A stretch of DNA of 64,000 nucleotides from an uncultured Eubacteriales bacterium (GCA_900079765.1 LT599017.1:992001-1056000); one strand, 5' to 3'. Numbered from the stretch's first letter, positions 50,936 through 59,165 are shown. Numbers and translations: made by a program. Notes: generated from the letters alone by a model not told the origin.

Positions 50936-52109
50936 GCGCGACATTGTGCTGGAGGCAAAAAACGCCGCTAAAATCTACGGCATCAACAAGACCGAGGCGG
51001 CGCGCATGATGGCCGCCGGCCACACTAAGGAGGAGGTGCGCCAAAAAACAGGGGCCACGGTGGCCCTTTGGGACGCGTCCTTTCAGGTGATGCGGGGCGA
51101 GGTCTTTTCCATCATCGGCCTGTCCGGTTCGGGCAAGTCCACCATCATTCGCTGCTTTAACCAGCTTTTACGCCCCACCAGCGGCCATGTGTACGTCGAG
51201 GGCCGGGCGGTGGATTCCATGAGCAAAAAGGAGCTTTTGGAGCTGCGGCGAAACAAGGTCTCCATGGTCTTTCAGAATTTCGGGTTATTCACGCACCGCA
51301 CGGTGCTGGAGAACGTGGCCTATGGGCTGGAGGTGCGCGGTACGCACAAGGCCCAGTGGACGGAGCGGGCCATGGAGTTTATCGAGATGGTGGGACTCAA
51401 GGGCTGGGAGGGAAAGCCCATTTCCAGCCTGTCCGGCGGCATGAAACAGCGGGTGGGCATTGCCCGGGCCCTCGCCAACGACCCCGAGGTGCTGCTGATG
51501 GATGAGCCCTTTTCCGCCCTGGACCCGCTGGTGCGAAGCGAAATGCAGTTCGAGCTGCTGCAAATACAGCGAAAGCTCAACAAGACCATTCTCTTTATCA
51601 CCCACGATATGAACGAGGCGTTCAAGCTGGGCGACAGGGTCGCCATTATGCGGGACGCCAAGGTGATTCAAATCGACACGCCCGAGGATATGACAGCCCG
51701 CCCCGCCGACGACTATGTGAAACAGTTCATAGAGAGCGCCGACAAGACCCAGGTGCTCACCGCCCGCCAGATCATGATCATGCATGTCTGCCTCGTCCGT
51801 GAAAAGGAAGACCCTGCCAACGCCCTGCGCGAGATGCAAAAGGGGGGCTTTTCCAGCGCCTATGTTGTAGACGGGAAAATGCGTCTGCTGGGCGTTGTGA
51901 CCGCGGAGGCCGCCGTGGCGGCCCGACAGAGCGGCGTTCCCCTGTCCGAGACGATAGACCGGGAGGCAGTCAAGGTGCTCCCCGACACGCTGGCCGGGGA
52001 CATCATTCCCCTGACGGCCCAGACCCGGTATCCCATCGCCGTTACGGAGGAGGACGGGACCTTACTGGGTATCATTACAAAGGCGGCGCTTTTGGCCTGT
52101 GTGTCTTAA
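50928..52109 (+). CDS. Glycine betaine/proline ABC ATPase with CBS domains (OpuAA/ProV family)
   Basis: 393 residues. The N-terminal part (IVLEAKNAAKIYGINKTE) is the OpuAA-type extension. Walker A GLSGSGKSTIIRCFNQLL, signature SLSGGMKQRVGIARALAN, Walker B LLMDEPFSALDPLVR, switch LFITHDMNEAFKLG. The C-terminal 120 residues form two CBS repeats (REMQKGGFSSAYVVDGKM; TRYPIAVTEEDGTLLGI), which in OpuA respond to ionic strength and in some species to c-di-AMP. Osmotic control of transport is therefore likely. Confidence 0.94.
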   Translation: MDERDIVLEAKNAAKIYGINKTEAARMMAAGHTKEEVRQKTGATVALWDASFQVMRGEVFSIIGLSGSGKSTIIRCFNQLLRPTSGHVYVEGRAVDSMSKKELLELRRNKVSMVFQNFGLFTHRTVLENVAYGLEVRGTHKAQWTERAMEFIEMVGLKGWEGKPISSLSGGMKQRVGIARALANDPEVLLMDEPFSALDPLVRSEMQFELLQIQRKLNKTILFITHDMNEAFKLGDRVAIMRDAKVIQIDTPEDMTARPADDYVKQFIESADKTQVLTARQIMIMHVCLVREKEDPANALREMQKGGFSSAYVVDGKMRLLGVVTAEAAVAARQSGVPLSETIDREAVKVLPDTLAGDIIPLTAQTRYPIAVTEEDGTLLGIITKAALLACVS

Positions 52110-52112
52110 TAA

Positions 52113-52140
52113 TTGCATTTTTCTGACGCTGGGGTATAAT
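52113..52140 (+). promoter_or_regulatory. Promoter of the BusR-like regulator
   Basis: TTGCAT (52113-52118), 16-base spacer, TATAAT (52135-52140). A dyad ACCTAC (52143-52148) / GTAGGT (52163-52168) lies just downstream and could be an autoregulatory site. Confidence 0.7.
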
Positions 52141-52175
52141 GAACCTACCAATCAAGAAAGTCGTAGGTGACCCCT

Positions 52176-52832
52176 ATGGAGGAAAGCATCCAGGTAACGG
52201 GAGCCCGTTACCAGCAGATCGCGGCGGATATTGCCGCAAAAATTGTAGATCACCAATACCAGATCGGTGAGAAGATATACGCTCGCTCTCTCATCGCCAG
52301 TCAATACGCCGTCTCTTCGGAGACCGCCCGCAAGGCCGTCGCCATTCTGGCGGATCTGAACATCGTGGAGACGGCAAAGGGCAGCGGTGTGGTTATCAAG
52401 TCCTATGAAAACGCGGTGGTCTTTTTAAAGCGTTTCCAGGACGCGGGTACAATGACTGAATACAAGCGGGACGCCATCGGGTGCCTGAACCGGCTTATTA
52501 AAGATGGGGACGATCTGCGGGACGCGATTGCCAGGCTGGTAGACCATGCGGATCGCTTTCGGGCGCTCAATCCGCTGGCACCTTTCTCCGTGCAGATTGA
52601 AAAGAGCGCTCCATGCGTCGGACAGTCCCTATCCAGCCTGAGCTTTTGGCATAATACCGCCGCGACCGTAGTGGCGATCCGCCGGGGCGATACCCTGATC
52701 CGCTCCCCCGGTCCTTACGCCGAGCTTTTGGCCGGCGATACGCTCTATTTTATCGGGGAAGACGACTGTGTGGAGCGGGTCGATATGCTCCTGCGGGAGC
52801 CGCTTGCCCAGTCACACCCCGCGACCAAATAA
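52176..52832 (+). CDS. GntR-type HTH plus TrkA_C regulator, BusR-like
   Basis: 218 residues from ATG 52176 with AGGTGA upstream; an in-frame GTG lies at 52167. The N-terminal winged helix is GntR-like (QQIAADIAAKIVDHQYQIG; ASQYAVSSETARKAVAILAD; VETAKGSGVVIK). A helical linker follows, then an RCK_C/TrkA_C domain (SLSSLSFWHNTAATVVAIRRGD; ELLAGDTLYFIGEDDCV). This domain pair is that of BusR, the streptococcal/lactococcal repressor of the betaine transporter BusAB, which binds c-di-AMP through TrkA_C. It lies directly after a betaine importer operon, so it very probably represses it and links osmolyte uptake to c-di-AMP. Confidence 0.88.
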   Translation: MEESIQVTGARYQQIAADIAAKIVDHQYQIGEKIYARSLIASQYAVSSETARKAVAILADLNIVETAKGSGVVIKSYENAVVFLKRFQDAGTMTEYKRDAIGCLNRLIKDGDDLRDAIARLVDHADRFRALNPLAPFSVQIEKSAPCVGQSLSSLSFWHNTAATVVAIRRGDTLIRSPGPYAELLAGDTLYFIGEDDCVERVDMLLREPLAQSHPATK

Positions 52833-52878
52833 AAAATAGCTCAAAGAGCTGTTTTACGCGAAAAGAACCGTCTTTTTC

Positions 52879-52934
52879 AAGAAGGGCTTTTGATATTACG
52901 CCGTGCGGCGCCGTATGAAAGCCCTTCTTTTTTT
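52879..52934 (+). terminator. Rho-independent terminator after the BusR-like gene
   Basis: AAGAAGGGCTTT pairs with AAAGCCCTTCTT, with an inner TACG/CGTA hairpin, and runs into TTTTTT. Confidence 0.9.
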
Positions 52935-52996
52935 ACAGCCAAACGTGGGACGGCTTACCGCCGCCGCCCCATAAAAAATAGTTAGGAGGAAAAAGC

Positions 52997-53557
52997 ATGA
53001 GTATTACCACAGTACAGAAGCGGGACCTTGCGGCGAAGGTTAAGGCCCTGAGAAGGGCCGGAGGTGTGCCCTGCGTCATTTTTGGAGCCTCGCTGCCCGA
53101 ATCGCTTTCGGTACAGCTCGAGCAGAGCGCGGCGCAGCAGCTGCTGCGGCAAAAGCGTGTGGGCAGCAAGCTGGAGCTGCAGCTGGATGGTGAGGTGATA
53201 CCCGCGCAGATCAAGGATGTGGACCGGGACTTTGCGACCAATGACGTGGTTCACATCAGCTTCCAGGTGCTGGACGCAGACAAGAAGGTCAACAGCAGGG
53301 CTCAGATCATCCTGTTGAACAGGGACAAGGTGCCGGGAAATCTGGAGCAGCTGCTATTTGAGATCCCGTTCACCTCTCTCCCCAAGGACATGGTGGACAC
53401 GGTCTCCATCGACCTGGAGGGCCTGCCGGTGGGGAGCATCGTCACCATCGGCGATCTCCCTGAGTTCCAGGGGGAGAAGGCGGAACCACAGGTGGGCGCG
53501 GACAGCATAGTCTTAAAAATCAAGGACAAAAAGCGCCAGCCCCAGGCCGAAGAGTAA
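52997..53557 (+). CDS. ctc: 50S ribosomal protein L25, Ctc/TL5 type
   Basis: 186 residues with the two-domain long form: an N-terminal 5S-rRNA-binding domain (AAKVKALRRAGGVPCVIFGA; DRDFATNDVVHISFQVLDA) and a C-terminal TL5 beta domain (LFEIPFTSLPKDMVDTVSIDL; LPVGSIVTIGDLPEF). The Ctc form is a general stress or sporulation-associated ribosomal protein in Bacillus. AGGAGGAAAA precedes the ATG. The N-terminal part is somewhat divergent from textbook L25 but the order and length fit. Confidence 0.88.
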   Translation: MSITTVQKRDLAAKVKALRRAGGVPCVIFGASLPESLSVQLEQSAAQQLLRQKRVGSKLELQLDGEVIPAQIKDVDRDFATNDVVHISFQVLDADKKVNSRAQIILLNRDKVPGNLEQLLFEIPFTSLPKDMVDTVSIDLEGLPVGSIVTIGDLPEFQGEKAEPQVGADSIVLKIKDKKRQPQAEE

Positions 53558-53563
53558 CGGCGG

Positions 53564-53839
53564 ATGATACTTGGCATCGCTGTATTCTGCTTTTTGTGCG
53601 TCGTGTTTCGGTTCCCGGCCTGCCGATGGCTGCTGATCGAGGAAAAGGAGCTGACCCCGAGGGAAGAACGCGCTTGCGTTTTGTTTGGCAATTTGAACGG
53701 GGGATTAGCCGTCCTGTTTGCCCTGCTCCGGCTGACCCGGGGCCGCTGGGGAGACTATGCCTATCTTGGGGTGGGCGTTTTATCGGCGCTGCTGGTGGGA
53801 CGTTTTGTATACCGGGCGCTGATTGGGCGCAATGATTAA
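53564..53839 (+). CDS. Small membrane protein of unknown function
   Basis: 91 residues, not recognised. Hydrophobic segments at about 3-18 (LGIAVFCFLCVVFRF), 43-58 (LFGNLNGGLAVLFALL) and 66-84 (YAYLGVGVLSALLVGRFVY) suggest two or three helices. A charged loop EEKELTPREER lies between. It begins six bases after the L25 stop and ends just before a terminator, so it is cotranscribed with L25. Confidence 0.65.
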   Translation: MILGIAVFCFLCVVFRFPACRWLLIEEKELTPREERACVLFGNLNGGLAVLFALLRLTRGRWGDYAYLGVGVLSALLVGRFVYRALIGRND

Positions 53840-53877
53840 AAAAGGCCGTCGTCCTGTGAGGGACGACGGCCTTTTTT
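53838..53877. terminator. Bidirectional terminator
   Basis: AAAAAAGGCCGTCGTCC with its complement and a TGTGAG loop, then TTTTTT. Lies between the convergent L25 operon and the LysR gene. Confidence 0.95.
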
Positions 53878-53881
53878 ACGC

Positions 53882-54784
53882 TCAAGGGCTATGGGTATAG
53901 TGGCGCTTAACGTAGTTTAGGAAATCCAATACGTACTCCTTTAAAATATAATTTTTCCGGAAGGCCAGGTAGAAATTGCGCCCGGAGCTGCCCTCCGGCA
54001 GCTCGAACATAAGCAGGCGCTTTGCCTCTACAAAGTTGTGGGCGGCCCGTTCGGAGATGATGGAGACGCCGAGGCCGCCGGCAACCAGGTTTTTGATGGA
54101 CTCCTGGTCGTTGATGCGGGCGGTGACCCGCAGGTTTTCTTCCCGGATATGGACACTGTCGAGAAAGCGCTCCGCGCTCTTTTTGCTGCCGCTTCCCTGC
54201 TCGCGGAGGATCATGGGCTCCCGCAATAGCTGCTGTAAGGGGACTGCCTCCTGTTTCTTAAGGACCTGAAAGTACTCGTTGACCGGCGTGATGAGCACCA
54301 TGCGGTCCTGATAGAAGGGGATGCAGGTCAGCGATTCGTCCTCGCAGTTCATTCCGATCATTCCGATGTCAAAGCTCCCGTTGAGCAGCCCGTCCACAAT
54401 TCCCTGGCTGTCGCTCTGATGGATTGTGAAGTAGGTTCCGGGGTGTTCGTTTCCGTACTCGGGAAGGATCTCCGGCAGGAGATAGGCGGAGGGGATGGTA
54501 GAGGCCCCCAGCTGGACGACCTTGTTCTCCGCGTCCGACCAGCGCTGAATCAGATTGTCCCGGAGTCCCAGAATCGTGGCGGCGCACTCATAGAGCTCCC
54601 TGCCCCGGGGTGTGACCTCGACGCTCTTCGTGGTCCGAACGATCAGGGTGGAGTTAAGCTCCTCCTCCAGCAAGCGGATATGCGTGCTGATGGTGGGCTG
54701 GGAGAGGTAGAGCCGCTCCGCCGCTTTGGTAAAGCTCTGATACTTTACGACGGCGGAAAAGGACTGCAGCTGCTTGAATTCCAT
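53882..54784 (-). CDS. LysR-family regulator, selenium-metabolism-associated type
   Basis: 300 residues. The N-terminal winged helix is typical LysR (FKQLQSFSAVVKYQSFTKAA; RLYLSQPTISTHIRLLEEEL). The effector domain follows (VVQLGASTIPSAYLLPEIL; DIGMIGMNCED; VAGGLGVSIISERAA). It is nine bases after a class V aminotransferase gene and near yedE-, yedF- and DUF3343-type genes. A LysR subfamily is known from selenium-metabolism clusters, and the same gene company is present here. Expected to control the divergent transporter genes; the effector may be a selenium or sulfur compound. Confidence 0.85.
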   Translation of the reverse strand: MEFKQLQSFSAVVKYQSFTKAAERLYLSQPTISTHIRLLEEELNSTLIVRTTKSVEVTPRGRELYECAATILGLRDNLIQRWSDAENKVVQLGASTIPSAYLLPEILPEYGNEHPGTYFTIHQSDSQGIVDGLLNGSFDIGMIGMNCEDESLTCIPFYQDRMVLITPVNEYFQVLKKQEAVPLQQLLREPMILREQGSGSKKSAERFLDSVHIREENLRVTARINDQESIKNLVAGGLGVSIISERAAHNFVEAKRLLMFELPEGSSGRNFYLAFRKNYILKEYVLDFLNYVKRHYTHSP

Positions 54785-54793
54785 AGGGAACCG

Positions 54794-55957
54794 TCACCTC
54801 TTCAAAATAGCGCTGAGTGCGCGGAGCGCTGCGTCCACCTCGTCTGACCGGTTCCACCACCCAAAGGAGAACCGGATGGTGCCGGTAGGGTAGGTCCCCA
54901 GCGACTTATGCGCGGAGGGCGCGCAGTGGAGGCCGACCCGGGTCATAACGCCGTAGGTGTCGTCCAGCTCAAAGGCGACCTGGGAGATGTCCTGGTCCAG
55001 GGCTTGCAGGGACACTACCCCCGTCCTGCCCTCCAAACCGCGCTTGCCCACGACCCGCAGCAGCTCCCCGCTCTCGTCCAGGGCGCGGAGCCCCGCGAGG
55101 AATTGCCCCGTCAGCCTCAGCTCGTGTTCCCGGATGGCCTCGATGCCGGTCTCACTCAGCCACTGAAGTCCCGCGTGCAGTCCCACAACGCCCGGGAGGT
55201 TCATGGTGCCCGGCTCGAACCGGTCCGGCATGAAATCGGGCACCTCCTCGGTGTGGCTGATGCTGCCTGTCCCGCCGGAGAGCAGGGGCTCAATCTGGGA
55301 GGCTAGGTCGTTATTCAGGATAAAGCCGCCGATTCCCTGGGGGCCAAGGAGCCCCTTGTGCCCCGTGAAGGCCAGCGCGTCGATGTTCATCTCCGCCATG
55401 TCGATGGGCCACACCCCGCCGGTCTGGGCGCAGTCCACAAAGAAACGGAGCCTATGCTCCCTGCAAAACGCCCCGACCTCCCGGATGGGGAGAAGGGTGC
55501 CGCAGACATTGCTGGCGTGGGTCATGACCACGGCTTTGGTATTGGGGCGCAGAGCGCCGCTCAGCGCCTCCACGGGGAGCGTCCCGTCCTGATCGCACTG
55601 CGCCCGGGAGAAGGAAATGCCCTGCTTGCCAAGCTGCACCAGTGGGCGCATAACGGCGTTATGCTCCATGGAGGAGGTGATCACGTGGTCGCCCGGCTTT
55701 AAAAAACCCTTCAGCAGGACGTTGAGGCTCTCGGTGATATTTTTTGTAAATACCACGTTTTTACTGTCCCGTCCGCCGAACAGGTTGCACAGCAGCTCGC
55801 GGGTCTCATAGACGGTCTCCTCCACGCTGTAGGCCCGCCCGTAGCAGCCCCGGTTGACATTGCTCCCTACCTCCGTCATGTAGCGGTACATGGCGTCCGG
55901 CACGGCTTTGGGCTTTGGAAACGTGGTACTGGCGTTGTCAAAGTAGATGCTCCCCAT
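54794..55957 (-). CDS. Class V aminotransferase / cysteine desulfurase-like protein (selenium cluster)
   Basis: 387 residues. N-terminus IYFDNASTTFPKPKAVPDAM, PLP region SSMEHNAVMRPL and FVDCAQTGGVWPIDM, Schiff-base Lys in ALAFTGHKGLLGPQG, and near the end LHCAPSAHKSLGTYPTG. It differs from the IscS-like enzyme at 400: the C-terminal cysteine lies in a V-G-L-H-C-A-P-S context, which is the subgroup often annotated cysteine desulfurase family protein in Clostridia. In this neighbourhood it may release selenium or sulfur from selenocysteine or cysteine. It precedes the LysR gene in a two-gene operon. Confidence 0.85.
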   Translation of the reverse strand: MGSIYFDNASTTFPKPKAVPDAMYRYMTEVGSNVNRGCYGRAYSVEETVYETRELLCNLFGGRDSKNVVFTKNITESLNVLLKGFLKPGDHVITSSMEHNAVMRPLVQLGKQGISFSRAQCDQDGTLPVEALSGALRPNTKAVVMTHASNVCGTLLPIREVGAFCREHRLRFFVDCAQTGGVWPIDMAEMNIDALAFTGHKGLLGPQGIGGFILNNDLASQIEPLLSGGTGSISHTEEVPDFMPDRFEPGTMNLPGVVGLHAGLQWLSETGIEAIREHELRLTGQFLAGLRALDESGELLRVVGKRGLEGRTGVVSLQALDQDISQVAFELDDTYGVMTRVGLHCAPSAHKSLGTYPTGTIRFSFGWWNRSDEVDAALRALSAILKR

Positions 55958-55990
55958 ATCCTCTGTTCACTCCCCCTCGATACTTTTCTC

Positions 55991-56019
55991 AGTGTATCAC
56001 GCATTTATTAAAATATCAA
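55991..56019 (-). promoter_or_regulatory. Promoter of the aminotransferase-LysR operon
   Basis: Minus strand TTGATA (56019-56014), 17-base spacer, TACACT (55996-55991), 34 bases before the aminotransferase ATG. Confidence 0.65.
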
Positions 56020-56050
56020 ATAAATAAGTCAAATTGATTAATAAACGGTA

Positions 56051-56080
56051 TTGGAAAACTAAAAATTTGTTTGCTATACT
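56051..56080 (+). promoter_or_regulatory. Promoter of the yedE operon
   Basis: TTGGAA (56051-56056), 18-base spacer, TATACT (56075-56080), 34 bases before the ATG. Between the two divergent promoters, TTATTAA (56005-56011) and TTAATAA (56038-56044) form an inverted repeat suited to LysR binding. Confidence 0.65.
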
Positions 56081-56113
56081 AAAAATACAAGTTGATATTG
56101 GAGGGTGAGGAAT

Positions 56114-57217
56114 ATGGAGCCAAAAAGAGAAAAGCTTACGATCATCATAGCCGGAGCCGTCATAGGTGTCATCGCCTCGATGCTGGTGTTCTTCGGGAAC
56201 CCGCTGAACATGGGCTTTTGCATCGCCTGTTTCCTCCGGGACACCGCGGGCGCGCTGGGGCTGCACCGGGCCGCCGCGGTCCAGTACATACGGCCCGAGA
56301 TCATCGGACTGGTGCTGGGCAGCTTTATCCTGGCCCGCTGCCGCAAGGAGTTCGCCGCAAAGGGCGGCAGCGCACCGCTGACCCGCTTCGTGCTGGGTTT
56401 CTTCGTGATGATCGGATGCCTGATGTTCCTGGGCTGCCCCTTCCGCATGATCCTCCGCCTGGCGGGCGGAGACCTGAACGCCGTCTTCGGCTTGGCCGGC
56501 TTCACCGGCGGCATCCTGGCGGGCGTGTTTTTCCTGAGCAAGGGCTATTCCCTGAGACGGACCTACAAACTCCCCGCGCTGGAGGGGCGGCTGTCCGTCG
56601 GCATCTCGGTGGTCCTGCTGGTTTTGCTGGTGGTGGCCCCCGCGTTTATCTACTTCACGGAGGCGGGCGGCGGTCCCGGCGCAAAACACGCCCCCATCCT
56701 CGTGAGTCTGGCGGCCGGACTGATTGTCGGCGCGCTGGCCCAGCGGACCCGCCTGTGCATGGTGGGAGGCATCCGCGACGTGGTGCTGTTCCGGGAGTGG
56801 AAACTACTGGCCGGTTTCATCGCCATTCTCGTCAGCGCGCTGCTCTGCAACCTTCTCCTAACCGCCGTCACCCCCGGTACTTACTTTGCCCTCGGCTTTG
56901 CCGGGCAGCCCGTGGCTCACACCGACGGCCTCTGGAACGCTTTGGGCATGTTTCTCGCCGGCTTTGGCTGCGTGATGCTGGGCGGGTGCCCGCTGCGTCA
57001 GCTGGTCCTGACGGGCGAGGGCAACACGGACAGCGCCATTACGGTGGTCGGCCTGATGGCGGGCGCGGCCTTCGCCCACAACTTCGGGCTGGCATCCAGC
57101 GCCGAGGGGCCGACGGCGAACGGTAAGGTCGCCGTTATTATCGGCATCGCCGTCGTGGCGGTCATCGCCTGTTTCAATACCTTCCGCAAGGGGAGCGAAC
57201 AAGGAGGAGCAGCATGA
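56114..57217 (+). CDS. yedE: YedE-family putative selenium transporter
   Basis: 367 residues with about ten helices. The twin YeeE/YedE-type repeats are visible: GNPLNMGFCIACFLRDTAG with a conserved cysteine, GCPFRMILRLAGGDLNAVFG, RTRLCMVGGIRDVVLFREW and GGCPLRQLVLTGEGNTD. These cysteine and arginine motifs are typical of the seleno-YedE group. GGAGGG lies eight bases before ATG 56114; the frame extends to a GTG three codons earlier. It overlaps the yedF-like gene by four bases. Likely imports a selenium or sulfur species. Confidence 0.88.
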   Translation: MEPKREKLTIIIAGAVIGVIASMLVFFGNPLNMGFCIACFLRDTAGALGLHRAAAVQYIRPEIIGLVLGSFILARCRKEFAAKGGSAPLTRFVLGFFVMIGCLMFLGCPFRMILRLAGGDLNAVFGLAGFTGGILAGVFFLSKGYSLRRTYKLPALEGRLSVGISVVLLVLLVVAPAFIYFTEAGGGPGAKHAPILVSLAAGLIVGALAQRTRLCMVGGIRDVVLFREWKLLAGFIAILVSALLCNLLLTAVTPGTYFALGFAGQPVAHTDGLWNALGMFLAGFGCVMLGGCPLRQLVLTGEGNTDSAITVVGLMAGAAFAHNFGLASSAEGPTANGKVAVIIGIAVVAVIACFNTFRKGSEQGGAA

Positions 57218-57420
57218 AAACAGTAGATGCGAGAGGGCTTTCCTGCCCTGAACCCGTGATTTTGATCCGCAACGCGATGAGCGGCGCGGAGGGCGCTTAT
57301 CAGATCATCGTGGACAATCAGACCGCCCGGGAAAACGTGACCCGTTACGCCGTAAGCCAGGGGTATCGGGTGGAGGTTGCGGAAAAGGACGGGGAGTATA
57401 CCCTCTCCGCCACGAAATAG
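57214..57420 (+). CDS. TusA/SirA-fold sulfurtransferase-like protein (YedF type)
   Basis: 68 residues, a single TusA domain. The CPxP motif appears as DARGLSCPEPVILIRNAM, with the sulfur- or selenium-carrying cysteine at residue 11. C-terminal part YAVSQGYRVEVAEKDGEY. YedF proteins of selenium clusters usually have a second domain after the TusA part. Here that part seems to be the separate DUF3343 gene or to be missing. Starts inside the yedE stop (ATGA). Confidence 0.87.
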   Translation: MKTVDARGLSCPEPVILIRNAMSGAEGAYQIIVDNQTARENVTRYAVSQGYRVEVAEKDGEYTLSATK

Positions 57421-57421
57421 C

Positions 57422-57661
57422 ATGGAGCATATCGCTACCTTTTACTCTCACTTTGGCGCGGTGCGCTTTAAAAAGCTATGCGACAGCAGGCAGGTGGCCG
57501 CGAAGGTGATGCCCGTACCCCGGGATCTGAGCAGCAGCTGCGGCACCTGTGTCCGGTATGAGGGGGAGGCCCTATGCCCTACGGCTGCCTGGCCGGAAGA
57601 GGTGGAGCAGGTCGTCGCCATAGAGCCAGGCGGCTACCGCGCCCTCTACCGGGCGGAGTGA
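57422..57661 (+). CDS. DUF3343 domain protein
   Basis: 79 residues. The sequence ATFYSHFGAVRFKKLCD, VMPVPRDLSSSCGTCVRY and the C-terminal VVAIEPGGYRALYR match the DUF3343 pattern. This small protein is commonly beside TusA/YedF genes and has a conserved C-x-x-C-like pair. It begins one base after the upstream stop and has no ribosome site of its own, so it depends on coupled translation. The role is probably binding or transfer of sulfur or selenium, by association only. Confidence 0.8.
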   Translation: MEHIATFYSHFGAVRFKKLCDSRQVAAKVMPVPRDLSSSCGTCVRYEGEALCPTAAWPEEVEQVVAIEPGGYRALYRAE

Positions 57662-57707
57662 ACTTTGTAAAAATCAAAACGGGGGACGCCCTGAGAGGAG
57701 AAAATCA

Positions 57708-58199
57708 ATGCATATCAAGCAGGAAGTCAGTATCAATAAGGTTCAGGAGGATGCGGAAAACAATTTTCGCGGAGGGTTCTTTTGCTGTGAAGCTCTGATG
57801 GCTGCGGTGCGCGACAATTTCGAGCTGGATGTCCCCAAAGAAGTGATTGCTATGGCATCCGGTATGGCGGTGGGCGCAGGACGCTCCGGCTGCATGTGCG
57901 GCGCGCTCAACGGCGGCATTTTGGCGTTGGGGATGTTCTTTGGTCGCACGGAGCCCAATGGCCCGAAAGACCCTCAGGCGGTCAAATGCATGGAGCTAAC
58001 GCACGAACTGCACGACTGGTTCAAGGAAGCCAACGGCAAAAACGCCATCTGCTGCCGCATCCTGACCAGGGAGTTCGATATGGGGAAGGGTGAGCACAAG
58101 GAACAGTGCATCCACTATACCGGCCTGTGCGCGCACAAGGTCGCCGAGATCGTAGTGCGGGAGCTGGGACTAACGAATCTGGACGCCCAAAACGCTTAA
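57708..58199 (+). CDS. C_GCAxxG_C_C family putative redox protein
   Basis: 163 residues. The family signature is present as a cysteine in FFCCEALMAAV, then GMAVGAGRSGCMCGALNGG, and two later cysteines in AICCRILTREF and QCIHYTGLCAHKVAE. The spacing of cysteines suggests a metal or cofactor site. These proteins are frequent in anaerobes and have no settled function. It is placed 46 bases after the DUF3343 gene and 15 before a transporter gene. Confidence 0.88.
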   Translation: MHIKQEVSINKVQEDAENNFRGGFFCCEALMAAVRDNFELDVPKEVIAMASGMAVGAGRSGCMCGALNGGILALGMFFGRTEPNGPKDPQAVKCMELTHELHDWFKEANGKNAICCRILTREFDMGKGEHKEQCIHYTGLCAHKVAEIVVRELGLTNLDAQNA

Positions 58200-58214
58200 A
58201 TAGGAAGTGAAACC

Positions 58215-59165
58215 GTGAAAAATATCATTCAAAAAGTCCCGATTCCACTGTGCGGCGTAATCCTCGGCCTGGCAGCGCTTGGCAACCTGCTGCAGAGCTA
58301 TTCCGAAATTGCCCGCTATGCCTGCGGTATTGTTGCGCTTCTGCTGCTGGTCCTGTTTCTGCTTAAATGCATCCTCTATCCGGGCGCGATCAGAGAGGAT
58401 ATGAAGAATCCCATCATGGCAAGCGTAGCCGCAACCTTCCCCATGGCCCTGATGCTGCTGAGCGTATATGTAAAGCCATGGCTTGGCGCAGCAGCCATGT
58501 ATATCTGGTTTTTTGCCATCTTGCTGCATATCGCGCTGATCGTGTACTTTACCGTCAAGTTCATATATAAACTCCAGTTGCCGAAAGTCTTCGCCAGCTA
58601 CTTCATTGTCTATGTGGGCATTGTGGCCGCCGCTGTTACCGCGCCTGCTTATGAGCAGCTGTGGGTCGGCGCTATGACGTTCTGGTTTGGGTTCGTATGT
58701 CTCATCGCGCTGCTGGTGCTGGTCACGATACGGTATATCAAGGTCAAAAATGTGCCGGATCCCGCAAAGCCGCTTATCTGCATTTATGCCGCGCCCGTCA
58801 GCCTCTGCATTGTCGGCTATGTCCAGTCCGTTACCCCAAAGGCATTGCCGTTTTTGCTTTTCCTGTATGTGGTGGCATCGATTATTTACGTATTTGCTTT
58901 GATTAAGATGCTTGGCTATCTGAAGCTCCCGTTCTTCCCCAGCTATTCGGCCTTTACGTTCCCGTTCGTAATCAGCGCAATCGCCTCCAAGCAGACGATG
59001 GCCTGCGCCGCCAAGCTGGGTACGCCGCTGCCTTTTCTGAACTATGTCGTGATTGTTGAGACAATCATCGCCGCCGCCGCGGTCCTGTACACGTTGGTTC
59101 GTTATATAATGTTCCTGCTGAGTGCACCTAAAAAAAGCACAGGAGAGCTTCTGGCAAATAAATAG
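58215..59165 (+). CDS. TDT-family (TehA/SLAC1-like) membrane transporter
   Basis: 316 residues with about ten helices. The N-terminal VPIPLCGVILGLAALGNLL is the typical opening of the tellurite-resistance/dicarboxylate transporter family, and PSYSAFTFPFVISAIASKQ near the C-terminus fits the pore helix region. Members move anions such as dicarboxylates, sulfite or chloride. Being last in the selenium gene row, it may export or import selenite- or sulfite-like anions. That substrate is a guess. Followed by a terminator. Confidence 0.85.
   Translation: MKNIIQKVPIPLCGVILGLAALGNLLQSYSEIARYACGIVALLLLVLFLLKCILYPGAIREDMKNPIMASVAATFPMALMLLSVYVKPWLGAAAMYIWFFAILLHIALIVYFTVKFIYKLQLPKVFASYFIVYVGIVAAAVTAPAYEQLWVGAMTFWFGFVCLIALLVLVTIRYIKVKNVPDPAKPLICIYAAPVSLCIVGYVQSVTPKALPFLLFLYVVASIIYVFALIKMLGYLKLPFFPSYSAFTFPFVISAIASKQTMACAAKLGTPLPFLNYVVIVETIIAAAAVLYTLVRYIMFLLSAPKKSTGELLANK

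Noticed and set aside
54794-58199. Selenocysteine (in-frame TGA) genes within the selenium cluster
   Set aside because: All genes there are complete with ordinary stops and conserved cysteines. No in-frame TGA interrupts a conserved domain.
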